Of a stretch of 64,000 nt of DNA, positions 37,201 to 45,730 are shown in pieces; position 1 is the first letter of the stretch; each line of letters opens with the position of its first letter. The notes beneath the pieces were generated by a model. That model did no database searches. It was not told the DNA's origin and saw only the letters and a list, made by a program, of their open reading frames with translations. The position numbers were made by a program, and so were the translations under genes. The stretch spans positions 1,426,001 to 1,490,000 of the forward strand of contig NZ_JACZEP010000001.1 in NCBI RefSeq assembly GCF_014863355.1. Reading direction: 5' to 3'. The DNA is from Aminobacter carboxidus (GTDB lineage Bacteria; Pseudomonadota; Alphaproteobacteria; Rhizobiales; Rhizobiaceae).

Positions 37201-37793
37201 GCGATTTCGCCCGGCTTTTTGCGCCCAGCGGTGTCATCGACAGGTTTTTTGCCCAGAACCTGGCGTCCTTCGCCGACATGTCAGGCCAGGAATGGCAATG
37301 GAAGCAGGAGTCGCGCCTTGGGCGCGGACTGTCCAGGTCGACGCTGAAGCAGTTCCAGCTTGCCGCCGAAATCCGCGATGCGTTCTTTCCGCTTGGCGGC
37401 TCGACGCCTGCGGTCAACATCACCTTCACGCCGTTTTCGCTGCATGGCGACGCCGACATGGCCTTGCTCGACGTCAACGGGCAGGTCGTGCAAAGCTACC
37501 AGAACGGCAGCAGCCCGGGCATCGTCACCTGGCCCGGCAGTGCGTCCGCCGGCTCGGCCAATCTCAGCCTGACGCCGGAGCTTCCGGGGCGCGAGTCCGC
37601 CATCAGGTTCGAAGGCCCATGGGCCCTGAAACGCCTGCTCGACGTCGGAACGTCGACGCTCAACGGCGACAAGCTCGAACTGCGCTACGTCATCGGCGGC
37701 CGCGATGTCGCCTACACCGTCCAGATCAACCCTCCGGGCAATCCGTTTTCGCTTGCCGCATTCTCCGGCTTCACCTGCCCGAAGGGGCTTTGA
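34233..37793 (+). CDS. tssM: T6SS TssM (IcmF), copy 2
   Basis: An 1186-residue second IcmF. Membrane segments lie at about 20-45 and 55-73. The NTPase domain has an intact Walker A (GPPGAGKT, 132-139) and DTAGRY, a third membrane segment lies near 450, and a full periplasmic region ends in the conserved beta domain (PGNPFSLAAFSGFTCPKG). It is as complete as copy 1 but clearly diverged. The ATG at 34233 abuts an AGGAGG with no spacing, so the ATG at 34272 or 34275, just before the first membrane segment, may be the true start. No tssJ or tssK accompanies it. Confidence 0.94.
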   Translation: MRRERAPPHRVVAMMTWLLRIFSVIALAGFAAAVWFAGPLIVLADNRPLEPVWARLAVIGLIAALVAGVALLRVWHARQAQQALAAAVASDSAYDGDARLLETGMTKAIAALKRAGGKRNFLYELPWYLIIGPPGAGKTTALVNSGLKFPLAVSGAAQPVPGVGGTRNCDWWFTDEAVLIDTAGRYTSQDSDTENDRKGWLAFLSLLKKHRGRQPINGVIVAISLADVMTSSDQEFDVHAVIIRNRLQEIHETLNIGFPVYVLFTKADLIAGFMESFGSLDEAGRRMVWGATFQGADRKANMVGEVPVEFDALVRRLSEDVPDRLQGEPDPVARISIFSFAAQFASLRQRSAAFLGRVFEPTKKQASAILRGFYFSSGTQEGTPIDRVLGAIGRSFGDGSQAQLSGTGKSFFLHDLLAKVIFAEAGWVSYDDAADRRARFARYAGIGAITLVTAAALSALAISYTANKALIAATSQVVESYTASAGALIQAETVSDVDLENVIEALESISGLPTGYENRDQPTPAREALGLSQRARLLSASETTYRLALERMLRPRLLLHLERTIEAKMSDRAALYEALKIYLMLGGKAPKVDDEQIVSWMKQDWEHNRYPGPQNREGRLILEKHLRAMLTLDDEFDPAFEINRPVVESAQRALGRMTVADRAAALIASALSAATLDDFAVATKGGQEAKLVFETVDGSDLSALRIPGLYTHAGFTDFYLTQLAGIAQKLVDEQWVIGAGGEQGDVEQELLRLGPEMLERYSNQFSSAWNSVLDKLKFRPMSADKPEYLALSAAGSPSSPLAQLFEAIARETALTRTAGAAATGDVDAGAEGLARIGIELAGRKSTSRAGAAFANAPTVVPGANIEAQFRPFQLLVDGRPGQRPIDALIQNFHAVYQSLTISAAAPSQAGRVNANLRLQISNLRANASRLPKTLSRMVHAAADDFEGDVAETSVAQLNQSLQETVSGPCEEVVANRYPFGTGAGQDVPIGDFARLFAPSGVIDRFFAQNLASFADMSGQEWQWKQESRLGRGLSRSTLKQFQLAAEIRDAFFPLGGSTPAVNITFTPFSLHGDADMALLDVNGQVVQSYQNGSSPGIVTWPGSASAGSANLSLTPELPGRESAIRFEGPWALKRLLDVGTSTLNGDKLELRYVIGGRDVAYTVQINPPGNPFSLAAFSGFTCPKGL

Positions 37794-37913
37794 ACCGGTG
37801 AGGAAGCAAGGCGAAACAGCCCATGTTAATTTCTGTACTCTAACGCACGGGCCTGTGGCAGACTGAACGGCGCGCGCGTCGATACGCAACGCAGAGGGGC
37901 GCCCGAGAAGCGC

Positions 37914-38690
37914 TTGAGGCCATTGAACAATGTTGCCCTCCCCTTCGAAAGCTACGGCGTCAGCCATAAGGGCTGCGTCCGTCAGGTCAATGAAGACAGC
38001 TACCTGATCGAGCCCCGCAGCGGCCTGTGGGTCGTCGCCGACGGCATGGGTGGCCATGACGCCGGCGAAGTCGCCTCCGCCAGCATCGTCGAGCACCTGT
38101 CGACGATCGGCATTCCCGAGTCAGCGCCTGACCTGCGCGCGCGCTTCGTCGACAGGCTGAGACTGGCTCATTCCGACATTCGCGAGATTTCGGACTCGCG
38201 TGGCGCAACGATGGGTTCGACGGTCGCGGCCCTGCTCGCCATGGACGGCAAATTCGCATGCCTGTGGCTCGGCGACAGCCGCGTCTACCTGGTGCGCGAC
38301 GGCGCTATCTCGCAGGTCTCGCACGATCACACCGAAGTGCAGGAACTGCTCGATCGCGGCGCGATCACGGCTGAGGAAGCGCAAACCTGGCCGCGCCGTA
38401 ACGTCATTACCCGCGCCATCGGCGTCAGCGACGACATCGACGTCGACTTCCGCCAGGGCGACCTCCTGCCCGGCGATGTCTTCATCCTGGGTACTGACGG
38501 GCTGACCGCGCATGTCTCGGACGACGAGATCGAGGCGGCCGTGGTTTCGACGACCCCGCAGGCGGCATGTGAGGATCTGCTGGCAAAGGTCCTCGAGCGC
38601 GGCGGAACGGACAACGTCACCATTGTGCTGGTGCGGATTCGGGGCGAGGCCGACGGTGCATCTTCTGAAGCTTTGGCGGGAGGCCGATAG
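37914..38690 (+). CDS. pppA: PP2C-type Ser/Thr phosphatase (PppA), T6SS-associated
   Basis: A 258-residue metal-dependent phosphatase counteracting PpkA. Metal-binding motifs are intact: VNEDSYL, VADGMGGHDAGE, LGDSRVYL, LGTDGL and GGTDNVT. It has a start without ATG: TTG at 37914, or TTG at 37923. It follows tssM copy 2 after a 120-base gap in which I see no clear promoter or terminator. In Pseudomonas and Agrobacterium the matching phosphatase switches T6SS off; here it is far from the kinase but inside the same locus. Confidence 0.93.
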   Translation: MRPLNNVALPFESYGVSHKGCVRQVNEDSYLIEPRSGLWVVADGMGGHDAGEVASASIVEHLSTIGIPESAPDLRARFVDRLRLAHSDIREISDSRGATMGSTVAALLAMDGKFACLWLGDSRVYLVRDGAISQVSHDHTEVQELLDRGAITAEEAQTWPRRNVITRAIGVSDDIDVDFRQGDLLPGDVFILGTDGLTAHVSDDEIEAAVVSTTPQAACEDLLAKVLERGGTDNVTIVLVRIRGEADGASSEALAGGR

Positions 38691-39147
38691 CGGCCAGCAC
38701 AACGATGCGAACGGGATCGGCCACCGAACCGATGCACGTACGGCTTTATTTGCCGTCCTGACACTGCTGTCGTTGCTCTTTGCCCCCAGCCAAGCTCGAG
38801 CAGAGTTCACCGTCTGCAACCAGACGCTCGACGTCGTCAATCTCGCCGTCGGCCAGGAGGTCGACGCCGCCTTCCAGACCGACGGCTGGTGGACGATCGG
38901 CGCGAACCAGTGCGTCAACGTCATTCGCGACGAACTGACCAACCGCTATATCTACGTCTACGCGACCGACGTCTTCGGCAATGCGATCCTCAGCGGCTCG
39001 ACCGACATGTGCGTCGAGCGCAAGCGCTTCACCGTGCGCGGCATCGACGAATGCTGGCAACGCGGCCACATTGCTGCCCGGTTCTATGAAGTCGACACGC
39101 TCGAACAGGCCCGCTGGACCTTCTTCCTGACCGGTCGTTCGCCATGA
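38656..39147 (+). CDS. secreted DUF1036 protein
   Basis: A 163-residue protein with an N-terminal export signal (ALFAVLTLLSLLFAPSQARA, about residues 28-47) and a DUF1036 domain: FTVCNQTLDVVNLAVGQ, WWTIGANQCVNV, YIYVYATDVFG, CVERKRFTV, and a final F-Y-E-V-D segment with paired Cys. The GTG start at 38656 has GGGGCGAGG just upstream and overlaps the phosphatase by 35 bases. DUF1036 proteins are common periplasmic proteins of Alphaproteobacteria with unknown function. It overlaps the next gene by four bases (ATGA), so the three genes are probably one operon. Confidence 0.75.
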   Translation: MHLLKLWREADSGQHNDANGIGHRTDARTALFAVLTLLSLLFAPSQARAEFTVCNQTLDVVNLAVGQEVDAAFQTDGWWTIGANQCVNVIRDELTNRYIYVYATDVFGNAILSGSTDMCVERKRFTVRGIDECWQRGHIAARFYEVDTLEQARWTFFLTGRSP

Positions 39148-41519
39148 CGCATGGCATTGATGCGAGCTTTAAGCAGCAAAAACAACAACGTATGGCCAAG
39201 CGCTCACGTGAGCGCCGGCTGAAGGCCATGCTCATTGCCGGAATGCTTGTGCTGTTCGGTACAGTTGCGGTCGCCGTCTATTTCGGCGCGGGCTACTGGT
39301 CGCCGGATGAATATGAAGGCGATCTCCAACCGACGGAGGAGGCGGACATCGTACCTCAGGATGCCGCTGTCTACGTGCCGGCCATCGTCGACCTCGCCGG
39401 CGACCCGATGTGGATCAACCTGGCGCATGAGGCCGGTGGCGAGACCAAGCGCCGTTCGCTGTCCCGACCTGCCGACCTTGTCGAGGACGGAATCTCGCCC
39501 AGCATCGAATACCTTTCCGATACGATGCTGAGCTCCAGCGAGCGCTTCATGACCGCCATCCCCTCGACGCAGGAGGACTTTGCCTTCTTCCAGGCGCAGC
39601 GCGCCGTCGCCGAACCGGTGGCAGGGCAGCAAACGGACGTTCAGCCAGCACCGCCGGCGGCCAGCGATCTTGACGAGATCGAACCCGAAAGCGATGACGC
39701 TTCCGATCTTGGAGCGGGCTGGGGCGAAACCATCGACCAGGGCGAGGCCGCCCTGCCCGCCTTCGAGAAAACCGCAGTCGAAAACAACACCAGCGTGGCG
39801 ACCGTGACGCCTGAGATCGAGCGTTTCGAGGCAACCGAAGACGTCTTCGTCAAGATTCTCACCAACCGCACTCTCGAAAGCGTCGCACTCGAGGCCCGTT
39901 TCGCCACCGACGAAGCCAAGCTGGTCAGTGACGCACTCAAGACCGTCTTCGAACGGGAGAATCTTGAACCTGGCTATGTCGTCGCCTTGCGCGGCTTCAG
40001 GCCACGACGCGGTGCGCCGGCAATGGCTTTGATGCAGGTCTCAGTCTACGCCATGAACAGGTTCATCGGCACGCTTGCCCGCAATGCCGCCGGCCAGTTC
40101 GTCTCGGGCGTCGACCCATGGGTGCGCGACGACCTGTTCAATTATTCCGGGGCGCCGCAGGCCGGCGCGCAAAAGCGCCAGTACCGGCTGCTCGACGCGA
40201 TCTATTCGACTGCCGCCCGCAATAACGTGCCCACAGGCGTACTCGGCGAAGCGATCATGTATCTGTCGCGCGGCCAGGACCTGAACGCCTTTGCCTCGGA
40301 AGACCAGCGCCTGGTCCTGCTCTATTCGGAAACGGCGCGCGGCAAGGATGGCGTCGCCGGCCGCGTGCTCTATGTCGGCGTCCACGGCACCGATAAGAAG
40401 GTCGAATGCTTCGTCTTCCAGCAAAGCGACGGGCAGTTCTCCTGCGTCAGCGGTGACGACCAGGTTCGCTCGCTGGCGACGACCAATGGCATGGTCACGC
40501 CGGTCAATGGCGTCATGACGTCGACCTTCGGGCCGCGCAAGCATCCGATCCTCAAGACCGTCCGCATCCACAAGGGCGTCGACTGGGCAGCCCCCATCGG
40601 CACGCCGATCGCCGCTGCCTTCGACGGCCAGGTCGTGTTTGAGGGCGACGGCAAGGGTTATGGCAATCTCATCCGCATCTCCCACGCCAACAACCGCGAA
40701 ACCCGCTATGCCCACATGCAGCGTTTCGCCGACGGCATAAGCGTCGGAACCACCGTCAAGGCCGGCGACGTCATCGGTTATATCGGCACCACGGGCTTGT
40801 CGACGGGACCGCATCTGCATTTCGAACTCTACCAGGACGGCCAGGCCATCGATCCGCTTGGTACGGTCACAGTTGCCGTGGCAACGACCACGACGACAAC
40901 CACATCGGTCGGCGTCACGACCTCCTCGGACGATACAGCCATCGAGGTGCTGACCAACCGCATCATCCACGTCGAAAGCGGCGGCCGTGCCCGCGCCAAG
41001 AATCCGCTGTCGTCGGCAACGGGCCTTGGGCAGTTCATCAGCAAGACCTGGATCAGGATGATGAACACCTACCGGCCCGATCTCGCCCGGTCGCTTTCGA
41101 CCGCCGAATTGCTCGAACTGCGCTTCGATCCGACGATATCGCGCGAAATGGTGCGTAACCTCGCGCGTGAAGGCGAATCCTATCTCAAGCAGCGCGGCCA
41201 CCAGATCACCGCCGGCCGGCTCTATCTCTGTCACTTCCTCGGCATGGAAGGCGCCCACCAGATCCTGTCGGCTTCCGGTGACGCCATGATTGCCGATGTC
41301 CTCGGAGCCATCGTCATCAAGGCCAATCCGTTCCTGACTGGCAAGAACGCCAGCTATGTCGTTGCCTGGGCTGAGAAAAAGATGACCGGGCGGGCGCCTG
41401 CCGTGACATCGCAGCCTTCCACCCCGACACCGGTGACAGTCAGGCAGACGTCGCCGGAATTCGAGAGATACAAGCAGGCGATCGCCACGACGCTGAATTC
41501 GGTTGCGAGCACGCTATGA
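39144..41519 (+). CDS. membrane-anchored bifunctional peptidoglycan hydrolase: LytM (M23) + lytic transglycosylase-like
   Basis: A 791-residue protein with a cytoplasmic basic N-terminus, one membrane segment (about 27-50), an acidic periplasmic stalk and a region of unknown fold (about 225-435). An M23 endopeptidase domain (about 450-570) has complete zinc-site residues: His476 and Asp480 (HKGVD), His524 (YAHM), His557 and His559 (HLHFE). After a Thr-rich linker (581-587) comes a lysozyme/transglycosylase-like domain (about 598-745) with the candidate catalytic Glu611 in HVESGG and the GLGQF motif. Two different wall-cutting activities in one anchored protein fit local opening of peptidoglycan for the T6SS trans-envelope complex. 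An effector role is less likely because of the anchor. Confidence 0.85.
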   Translation: MTHGIDASFKQQKQQRMAKRSRERRLKAMLIAGMLVLFGTVAVAVYFGAGYWSPDEYEGDLQPTEEADIVPQDAAVYVPAIVDLAGDPMWINLAHEAGGETKRRSLSRPADLVEDGISPSIEYLSDTMLSSSERFMTAIPSTQEDFAFFQAQRAVAEPVAGQQTDVQPAPPAASDLDEIEPESDDASDLGAGWGETIDQGEAALPAFEKTAVENNTSVATVTPEIERFEATEDVFVKILTNRTLESVALEARFATDEAKLVSDALKTVFERENLEPGYVVALRGFRPRRGAPAMALMQVSVYAMNRFIGTLARNAAGQFVSGVDPWVRDDLFNYSGAPQAGAQKRQYRLLDAIYSTAARNNVPTGVLGEAIMYLSRGQDLNAFASEDQRLVLLYSETARGKDGVAGRVLYVGVHGTDKKVECFVFQQSDGQFSCVSGDDQVRSLATTNGMVTPVNGVMTSTFGPRKHPILKTVRIHKGVDWAAPIGTPIAAAFDGQVVFEGDGKGYGNLIRISHANNRETRYAHMQRFADGISVGTTVKAGDVIGYIGTTGLSTGPHLHFELYQDGQAIDPLGTVTVAVATTTTTTTSVGVTTSSDDTAIEVLTNRIIHVESGGRARAKNPLSSATGLGQFISKTWIRMMNTYRPDLARSLSTAELLELRFDPTISREMVRNLAREGESYLKQRGHQITAGRLYLCHFLGMEGAHQILSASGDAMIADVLGAIVIKANPFLTGKNASYVVAWAEKKMTGRAPAVTSQPSTPTPVTVRQTSPEFERYKQAIATTLNSVASTL

Positions 41520-41626
41520 GCGCGTGTCCTGAAGCTTGCTCCGGGCCGACTTGCCAGACCGCCCGCCAACGTGATTTGTGACGCCGACCTGACCCTGCTT
41601 TAGACATCGCATTTTCGAGCCAGCCC

Positions 41627-42643
41627 ATGAACATAGCCATTCCCAGCCCTGACAGGATCATCGACGACAGCCGCGCCAGGCTGGATATCGTCGTGGCGAA
41701 GGAGGCCGATCTGGCAATGGCGCGCCTCGGGCGGACCGAAGACGTGAGGTTTTCGCCCAACGGCCGCTATCTTGCGATCGCCGGTTTCGCCAAGGGAACC
41801 TGCCTGCTGCTCGACGTCGAGATCGGGCGTTCGGGAAGCCGGCCGATCTTGCATGTCACGGACTACATGGAGCTGCATTCTGCCGCTTTGAACGAACCGC
41901 ACGGCTTCGACTTCATCGATGATCGAACGCTGGTGGTGGCCAATCGGATGGGCGGTGTTGTGGTTTTTGCCGTCCCGCTTCGCAGCGCGGCACGGCGTAT
42001 CCACAACCTCACGCCGCTACGAACCATCACGCGGGCAGGTCTTGGGACGCGCCTGCATTCCCCGGGCTCAGTATGCGTTGCCAGCATGGAGAACGGCCGA
42101 TGCGAACTGCTCGTCTGCAACAATTACAGACATCGGATTACCAGGCATGTGACCAGCACTGATGGCGGCTGGAGCCTGCCGCGCAACTCGGTGCTGCTGG
42201 AACAAGGCCTCGATGTGCCTGACGGCATTGCTATCAGTCCTGACAAGGCATGGATCGCCGTCAGCAACCACATGACGCAGAGCGTGCTGGTGTTCGACAA
42301 CAAGCAGCGCCTCAACCGCCAATCGCGCCATGTCGGAACTCTCCTGGGCGTCAGCTATCCGCACGGACTTCGCTTTTCGCCAGACGGCAACAGGATTTAT
42401 GTCGCCGACGCCGGCACGCCATATGTTCAGGTCTACGAGCCACACCGTGGCAACTGGGCGGGCGAGCATGGCCCCGTAACCTCGGTCCGGGTCCTCGACG
42501 ACGAGACTTTTCACAAAGGCAGGCACAACCCAGAGGAAGGCGGACCCAAGGGACTCGATCTCGATCCGTCAGGGGAATTGCTTGTTGTCACCAACGAGGA
42601 GCAGCCACTCGCCTGCTTTCATGTTCCCGACTTGCGGACATAG
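41627..42643 (+). CDS. beta-propeller (NHL/SMP-30-like) protein
   Basis: A 338-residue protein without a signal peptide. It is built of repeated propeller strands: VRFSPNGRYLAIAGF, HGFDFIDDRTLVVANRMG, DGIAISPDKAWIAVSNH, HGLRFSPDGNRIYVADAG and KGLDLDPSGELLVVTNE. This is the six-bladed NHL/gluconolactonase-like pattern, but no catalytic or metal residues can be assigned. A 107-base gap without a clear terminator separates it from the T6SS locus. The specific function is unknown. Confidence 0.6.
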   Translation: MNIAIPSPDRIIDDSRARLDIVVAKEADLAMARLGRTEDVRFSPNGRYLAIAGFAKGTCLLLDVEIGRSGSRPILHVTDYMELHSAALNEPHGFDFIDDRTLVVANRMGGVVVFAVPLRSAARRIHNLTPLRTITRAGLGTRLHSPGSVCVASMENGRCELLVCNNYRHRITRHVTSTDGGWSLPRNSVLLEQGLDVPDGIAISPDKAWIAVSNHMTQSVLVFDNKQRLNRQSRHVGTLLGVSYPHGLRFSPDGNRIYVADAGTPYVQVYEPHRGNWAGEHGPVTSVRVLDDETFHKGRHNPEEGGPKGLDLDPSGELLVVTNEEQPLACFHVPDLRT

Positions 42644-42719
42644 ACGAATTTTCTCATTCATCCCAACTACTTGAACGCAGGGACTTTATCGACGCCACCG
42701 GGCGCGATATAGCATTCGC

Positions 42720-43058
42720 ATGAGTTTTGGTTCGACATTGGCGCTTGCACTTGCCTTGGGTTTCTCCGCCACGCTGCTTGGCGGCTGCAGTCGCTCGTCC
42801 GACGGCACGGTGGTCATTCCCAAGACGGTGGACTCCAGGCGCTTCTGGCAGGACGATGAAGCCAGGCGCGCAGCCGCCGAACGCCAGCAGGCCAGCGCTT
42901 TTCCAGCCGGCCCCGAGATCCGCTTCGCCACACAGCAACCAGGCCCGCGCCCGGTGACGCGCGCACCCAGCCGCGCAGCCGATACTGGCAACACCAAGCC
43001 AATAGCCTGCCGCGCCGCAAGCGGCCCCACAGGTCGCGTCAAATACATTTGCGAGTAA
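42720..43058 (+). CDS. small lipoprotein, hypothetical
   Basis: A 112-residue protein with a lipoprotein signal ending in the lipobox LLGGC (about residue 23). The mature part is Arg/Ala/Gln-rich and mostly disordered, ending in PIACRAASGPTGRVKYICE with two Cys that could form a disulphide. No ribosome-binding site of note is visible, and a TATAGC lies only seven bases upstream of the ATG, so a near-leaderless transcript is conceivable. Function unknown. Confidence 0.55.
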   Translation: MSFGSTLALALALGFSATLLGGCSRSSDGTVVIPKTVDSRRFWQDDEARRAAAERQQASAFPAGPEIRFATQQPGPRPVTRAPSRAADTGNTKPIACRAASGPTGRVKYICE

Positions 43059-43180
43059 CCGTGCCTGCTCATCAGGCGCTGGTTGGGCAGATGAAATCGA
43101 CTCCATCACCACGTTTCGTCAGCTTCGCGTCAGGGATGGCGCGGATTTAAGGCGTTTCGCATAAACGCGCCGCTTGTCTG

Positions 43181-43208
43181 TTGACGCATACGCGTCGGGC
43201 GTTATAGC
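43181..43208 (+). promoter_or_regulatory. likely sigma-70 promoter of the terC-family gene
   Basis: TTGACG (43181-43186), a 16-base spacer and TATAGC (43203-43208) stand about 43 bases before the ATG. A GGAGAGGG site precedes the ATG at 43251. The leader is too short for a manganese (yybP-ykoY) riboswitch. Confidence 0.55.
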
Positions 43209-43250
43209 CCACATCAAGACATTGGAAATGAACGGAGAGGGTCCCGTCCG

Positions 43251-43946
43251 ATGGAGATATTCACTGCCGCAGGCTTCACAGCCCTTCTGCAGGTCATAGC
43301 TATCGACCTCGTGCTTGCTGGCGACAATGCCATCGTCATCGGCCTTGCCGCAGCAGGGCTTCCTGCAGACCAGCGCAAGAAGGCCATCCTCGTCGGCATC
43401 GCGGCCGCGACTGTCCTCCGCATTGGCTTCGCGCTCATCACCCAATGGCTGCTCGCCATCGGGCCGATGCTGCTCATCGCCGGCGGCCTGCTGCTTTTGT
43501 GGGTATGCTGGAAGATGTGGCGCGAACTCAGCGTCAGCCATGAGCAGGAACATGAGGCCACCGAGGCGCTCTCCGATGCGGACTACGACAAGGACGGCAA
43601 GATCGCCGGCAAGGGCCCGCGCAAGACCTTCGCCCAGGCCGCCTGGCAGATCGTCATTGCCGACGTCTCGATGTCACTCGACAACGTGCTCGCCGTCGCC
43701 GGCGCTGCGATGGACCACCCGACCGTCCTGATCATCGGCCTGGCACTGTCGATCGCACTGATGGGCTTTGCCGCTTCATTCGTGGCGCGTCTGCTGCACA
43801 AGTACCGCTGGATCGCCTATATCGGCCTCGTCATCATCCTTTATGTCGCGCTCAAGATGCTGCTCGACGGTGCTGTCGACCAGTTTCCCGAACAATTCGG
43901 CTTCCTGAGCGAGTGGTTCGGCGGGCACAGCGCGCCCGCCCACTGA
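43251..43946 (+). CDS. TerC family integral membrane protein (YjbE-like)
   Basis: A 231-residue inner-membrane protein with about seven membrane segments. TerC motifs are visible: IDLVLAGDNAIVIGLAAAGLP near the N-terminus and VSMSLDNVLAVAGA in the second half, the two Asp-Asn pairs typical of the family. A charged cytoplasmic loop (about 95-125: EHEATEALSDADYDKDGKIAGKG) lies between. Relatives export manganese or other metals, or are linked to tellurite resistance. Monocistronic: its own promoter upstream and a strong terminator downstream. Confidence 0.85.
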   Translation: MEIFTAAGFTALLQVIAIDLVLAGDNAIVIGLAAAGLPADQRKKAILVGIAAATVLRIGFALITQWLLAIGPMLLIAGGLLLLWVCWKMWRELSVSHEQEHEATEALSDADYDKDGKIAGKGPRKTFAQAAWQIVIADVSMSLDNVLAVAGAAMDHPTVLIIGLALSIALMGFAASFVARLLHKYRWIAYIGLVIILYVALKMLLDGAVDQFPEQFGFLSEWFGGHSAPAH

Positions 43947-43964
43947 GGCCGAGACGGTTGACGA

Positions 43965-43992
43965 CAAAGGGCCGGAGCGATCCGGCCCTTTG
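43965..43992 (+). terminator. rho-independent-type terminator after the terC-family gene
   Basis: A perfect 12-base-pair stem (arms 43965-43976 and 43981-43992) with a GCGA tetraloop lies 18 bases after the stop codon. The T-tract is short. Confidence 0.8.
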
Positions 43993-44145
43993 CGCATGTG
44001 ACGATCAGGCGGTTTGCTTGGACGCCGATCTGTGCTATGCGCCGGCCGAATTGAGCTCTTTTTTCAGAGCCGACAGATCGAGAAAATTCGAGACTTCCGG
44101 GCCGGCCCAATTGGGTTGCGGCCCTTGTCCATTGGAACCTTGTCT

Positions 44146-45462
44146 ATGTCAGCAGCACCCCGCGTCAGCTTCGTCAGCCTCGGATGCCCGAAGGCGCTTG
44201 TCGATTCCGAACGCATCCTCACACAGCTCCGCGCCGAAGGCTACGAGATCGCCCGCAAGCATGACGGCGCCGACCTCGTCGTCGTCAACACCTGCGGCTT
44301 TCTCGATTCCGCGCGCACGGAGTCGCTGGACGCGATCGGCACGGCGATGAAGGAAAACGGCAAGGTCATCGTCACTGGCTGCATGGGCGCCACGCCAGAA
44401 CTCATCCGCGAAAAGCACCCCAACGTGTTCGCCATCACCGGCCCGCAGGCCTATGAAAGCGTGATGGCCGCGGTGCATGAGGCGGCACCGCCGGCACACG
44501 ACCCGTTCACCGATCTGGTGCCGCCGCAGGGCGTCAAGCTGACCCCGCGCCACTACGCCTATCTCAAGATTTCCGAAGGCTGCAACAATCGCTGCACCTT
44601 CTGCATCATCCCGGACCTGCGCGGCGACCTCGTCTCGCGCCCGGCTGCCGACGTGCTGCGCGAGGCCGAGAAGCTGGCCAATGCCGGCGTCAAGGAGCTG
44701 CTCGTCATCTCCCAGGACACCAGCGCCTATGGCATAGACATCAAATATGCGACCAGCGTCTGGAAAGAGCGCGAGGTCCGCGCCAAGTTCCTCGACCTGT
44801 CACAGGAACTTGGCGAGCTCGGCATCTGGGTGCGCATGCATTATGTCTACCCCTACCCGCATGTCGCCGACGTCATCCCGCTGATGGCCGAAGGCAAGAT
44901 TCTTCCCTATCTCGATATACCCTTCCAGCATGCCTCTCCGCAGGTTCTCAAGAACATGCGCCGTCCGGCCCACGGCGAAAAGGCGCTCGAGCGCATCCGC
45001 GGCTGGCGCGAGGTCTGCCCGGATCTCGCCATCCGCTCGACCTTCATCGTCGGCTTCCCCGGTGAAACAGACGAAGATTTTGAAATGCTGCTCGACTGGA
45101 TCGACGACGCCAAGATCGATCGTGCCGGCTGCTTCAAGTACGAACCAGTCAAGGGCGCACGCTCCAACGATCTCGGCCTCGAGCAGGTCCCCGAGGAGGT
45201 CAAGGAAGCGCGCTGGCACCGTTTCATGCAGCGCCAGCAGAAGATCTCGGCCGCCCAGCAGGCCAAGAAGGTCGGCAAGCGCCTGCCCGTCATCATCGAC
45301 GAGGCAAACGGCACCTCGGCCAAGGGCCGCACCAAATACGACGCGCCTGAGATTGACGGTTCGGTGCACATCCAGTCGCGCCGCCCACTGCGCGTCGGCG
45401 ACATCGTCACCGTCAAGATCGACAGCGCCGAAGCCTACGACCTTTACGGCTCGGCTGTCTGA
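44146..45462 (+). CDS. rimO: ribosomal protein S12 methylthiotransferase RimO
   Basis: A 438-residue radical-SAM enzyme that methylthiolates the conserved Asp of ribosomal protein S12. It has the N-terminal UPF0004 domain with three cluster Cys ([22 protein letters not shown]), the radical-SAM CxxxCxxC (CNNRCTFC) and a C-terminal TRAM domain ([16 protein letters not shown]...[13 protein letters not shown]). The [10 protein letters not shown] form is specific to RimO rather than MiaB. The start at 44146 places the conserved N-terminus correctly; the same frame is open upstream to 44014 but without family similarity. Confidence 0.97.
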   Translation: MSAAPRVSFVSLGCPKALVDSERILTQLRAEGYEIARKHDGADLVVVNTCGFLDSARTESLDAIGTAMKENGKVIVTGCMGATPELIREKHPNVFAITGPQAYESVMAAVHEAAPPAHDPFTDLVPPQGVKLTPRHYAYLKISEGCNNRCTFCIIPDLRGDLVSRPAADVLREAEKLANAGVKELLVISQDTSAYGIDIKYATSVWKEREVRAKFLDLSQELGELGIWVRMHYVYPYPHVADVIPLMAEGKILPYLDIPFQHASPQVLKNMRRPAHGEKALERIRGWREVCPDLAIRSTFIVGFPGETDEDFEMLLDWIDDAKIDRAGCFKYEPVKGARSNDLGLEQVPEEVKEARWHRFMQRQQKISAAQQAKKVGKRLPVIIDEANGTSAKGRTKYDAPEIDGSVHIQSRRPLRVGDIVTVKIDSAEAYDLYGSAV

Positions 45463-45488
45463 ACTATCCGTCTCGAAACCACTTCACC

Positions 45489-45511
45489 AAGGGCCGCATC
45501 TTGCGGCCCTT
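45489..45511 (+). terminator. hairpin 1 after rimO
   Basis: A perfect 10-base-pair stem (45489-45498 with 45502-45511), three-base loop, 26 bases after the rimO stop. No T-tract follows. A near-identical hairpin lies 60 bases downstream. Confidence 0.6.
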
Positions 45512-45570
45512 CAGATTGATTACAAACCCCTCAGTGATTTCAAGACCCTTGGAGGTTTGTCAGCAGTCTG

Positions 45571-45593
45571 AAGGGCGGCATCTTGCGGCCCTT
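45571..45593 (+). terminator. hairpin 2 after rimO, with T-run
   Basis: The same 23-base hairpin as at 45489 with one mismatch in the stem (G at 45577 where copy 1 has C). It is followed by TTTC, so it is the better terminator. The two copies share arms with a longer alternative stem (45506-45515 with 45567-45576, and 45522-45528 with 45554-45560). Confidence 0.6.
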
Positions 45594-45730
45594 TTCGTAT
45601 GACCGATACGCAATCGAATAATCCCGGCGCTAGTCCGTATGACGGATGACCTTTCCCGGCACCGGTTCGATCTGGTGACAGGCACTCTGCCGCATGGGCG
45701 CTTGCCATACATCGAGCCGGGGCCTGCGCC

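Noticed and set aside
43059-43250. Manganese (yybP-ykoY) riboswitch upstream of the terC-family gene
   Set aside because: The likely promoter leaves a leader of only about 35-40 bases and no characteristic paired regions are seen.
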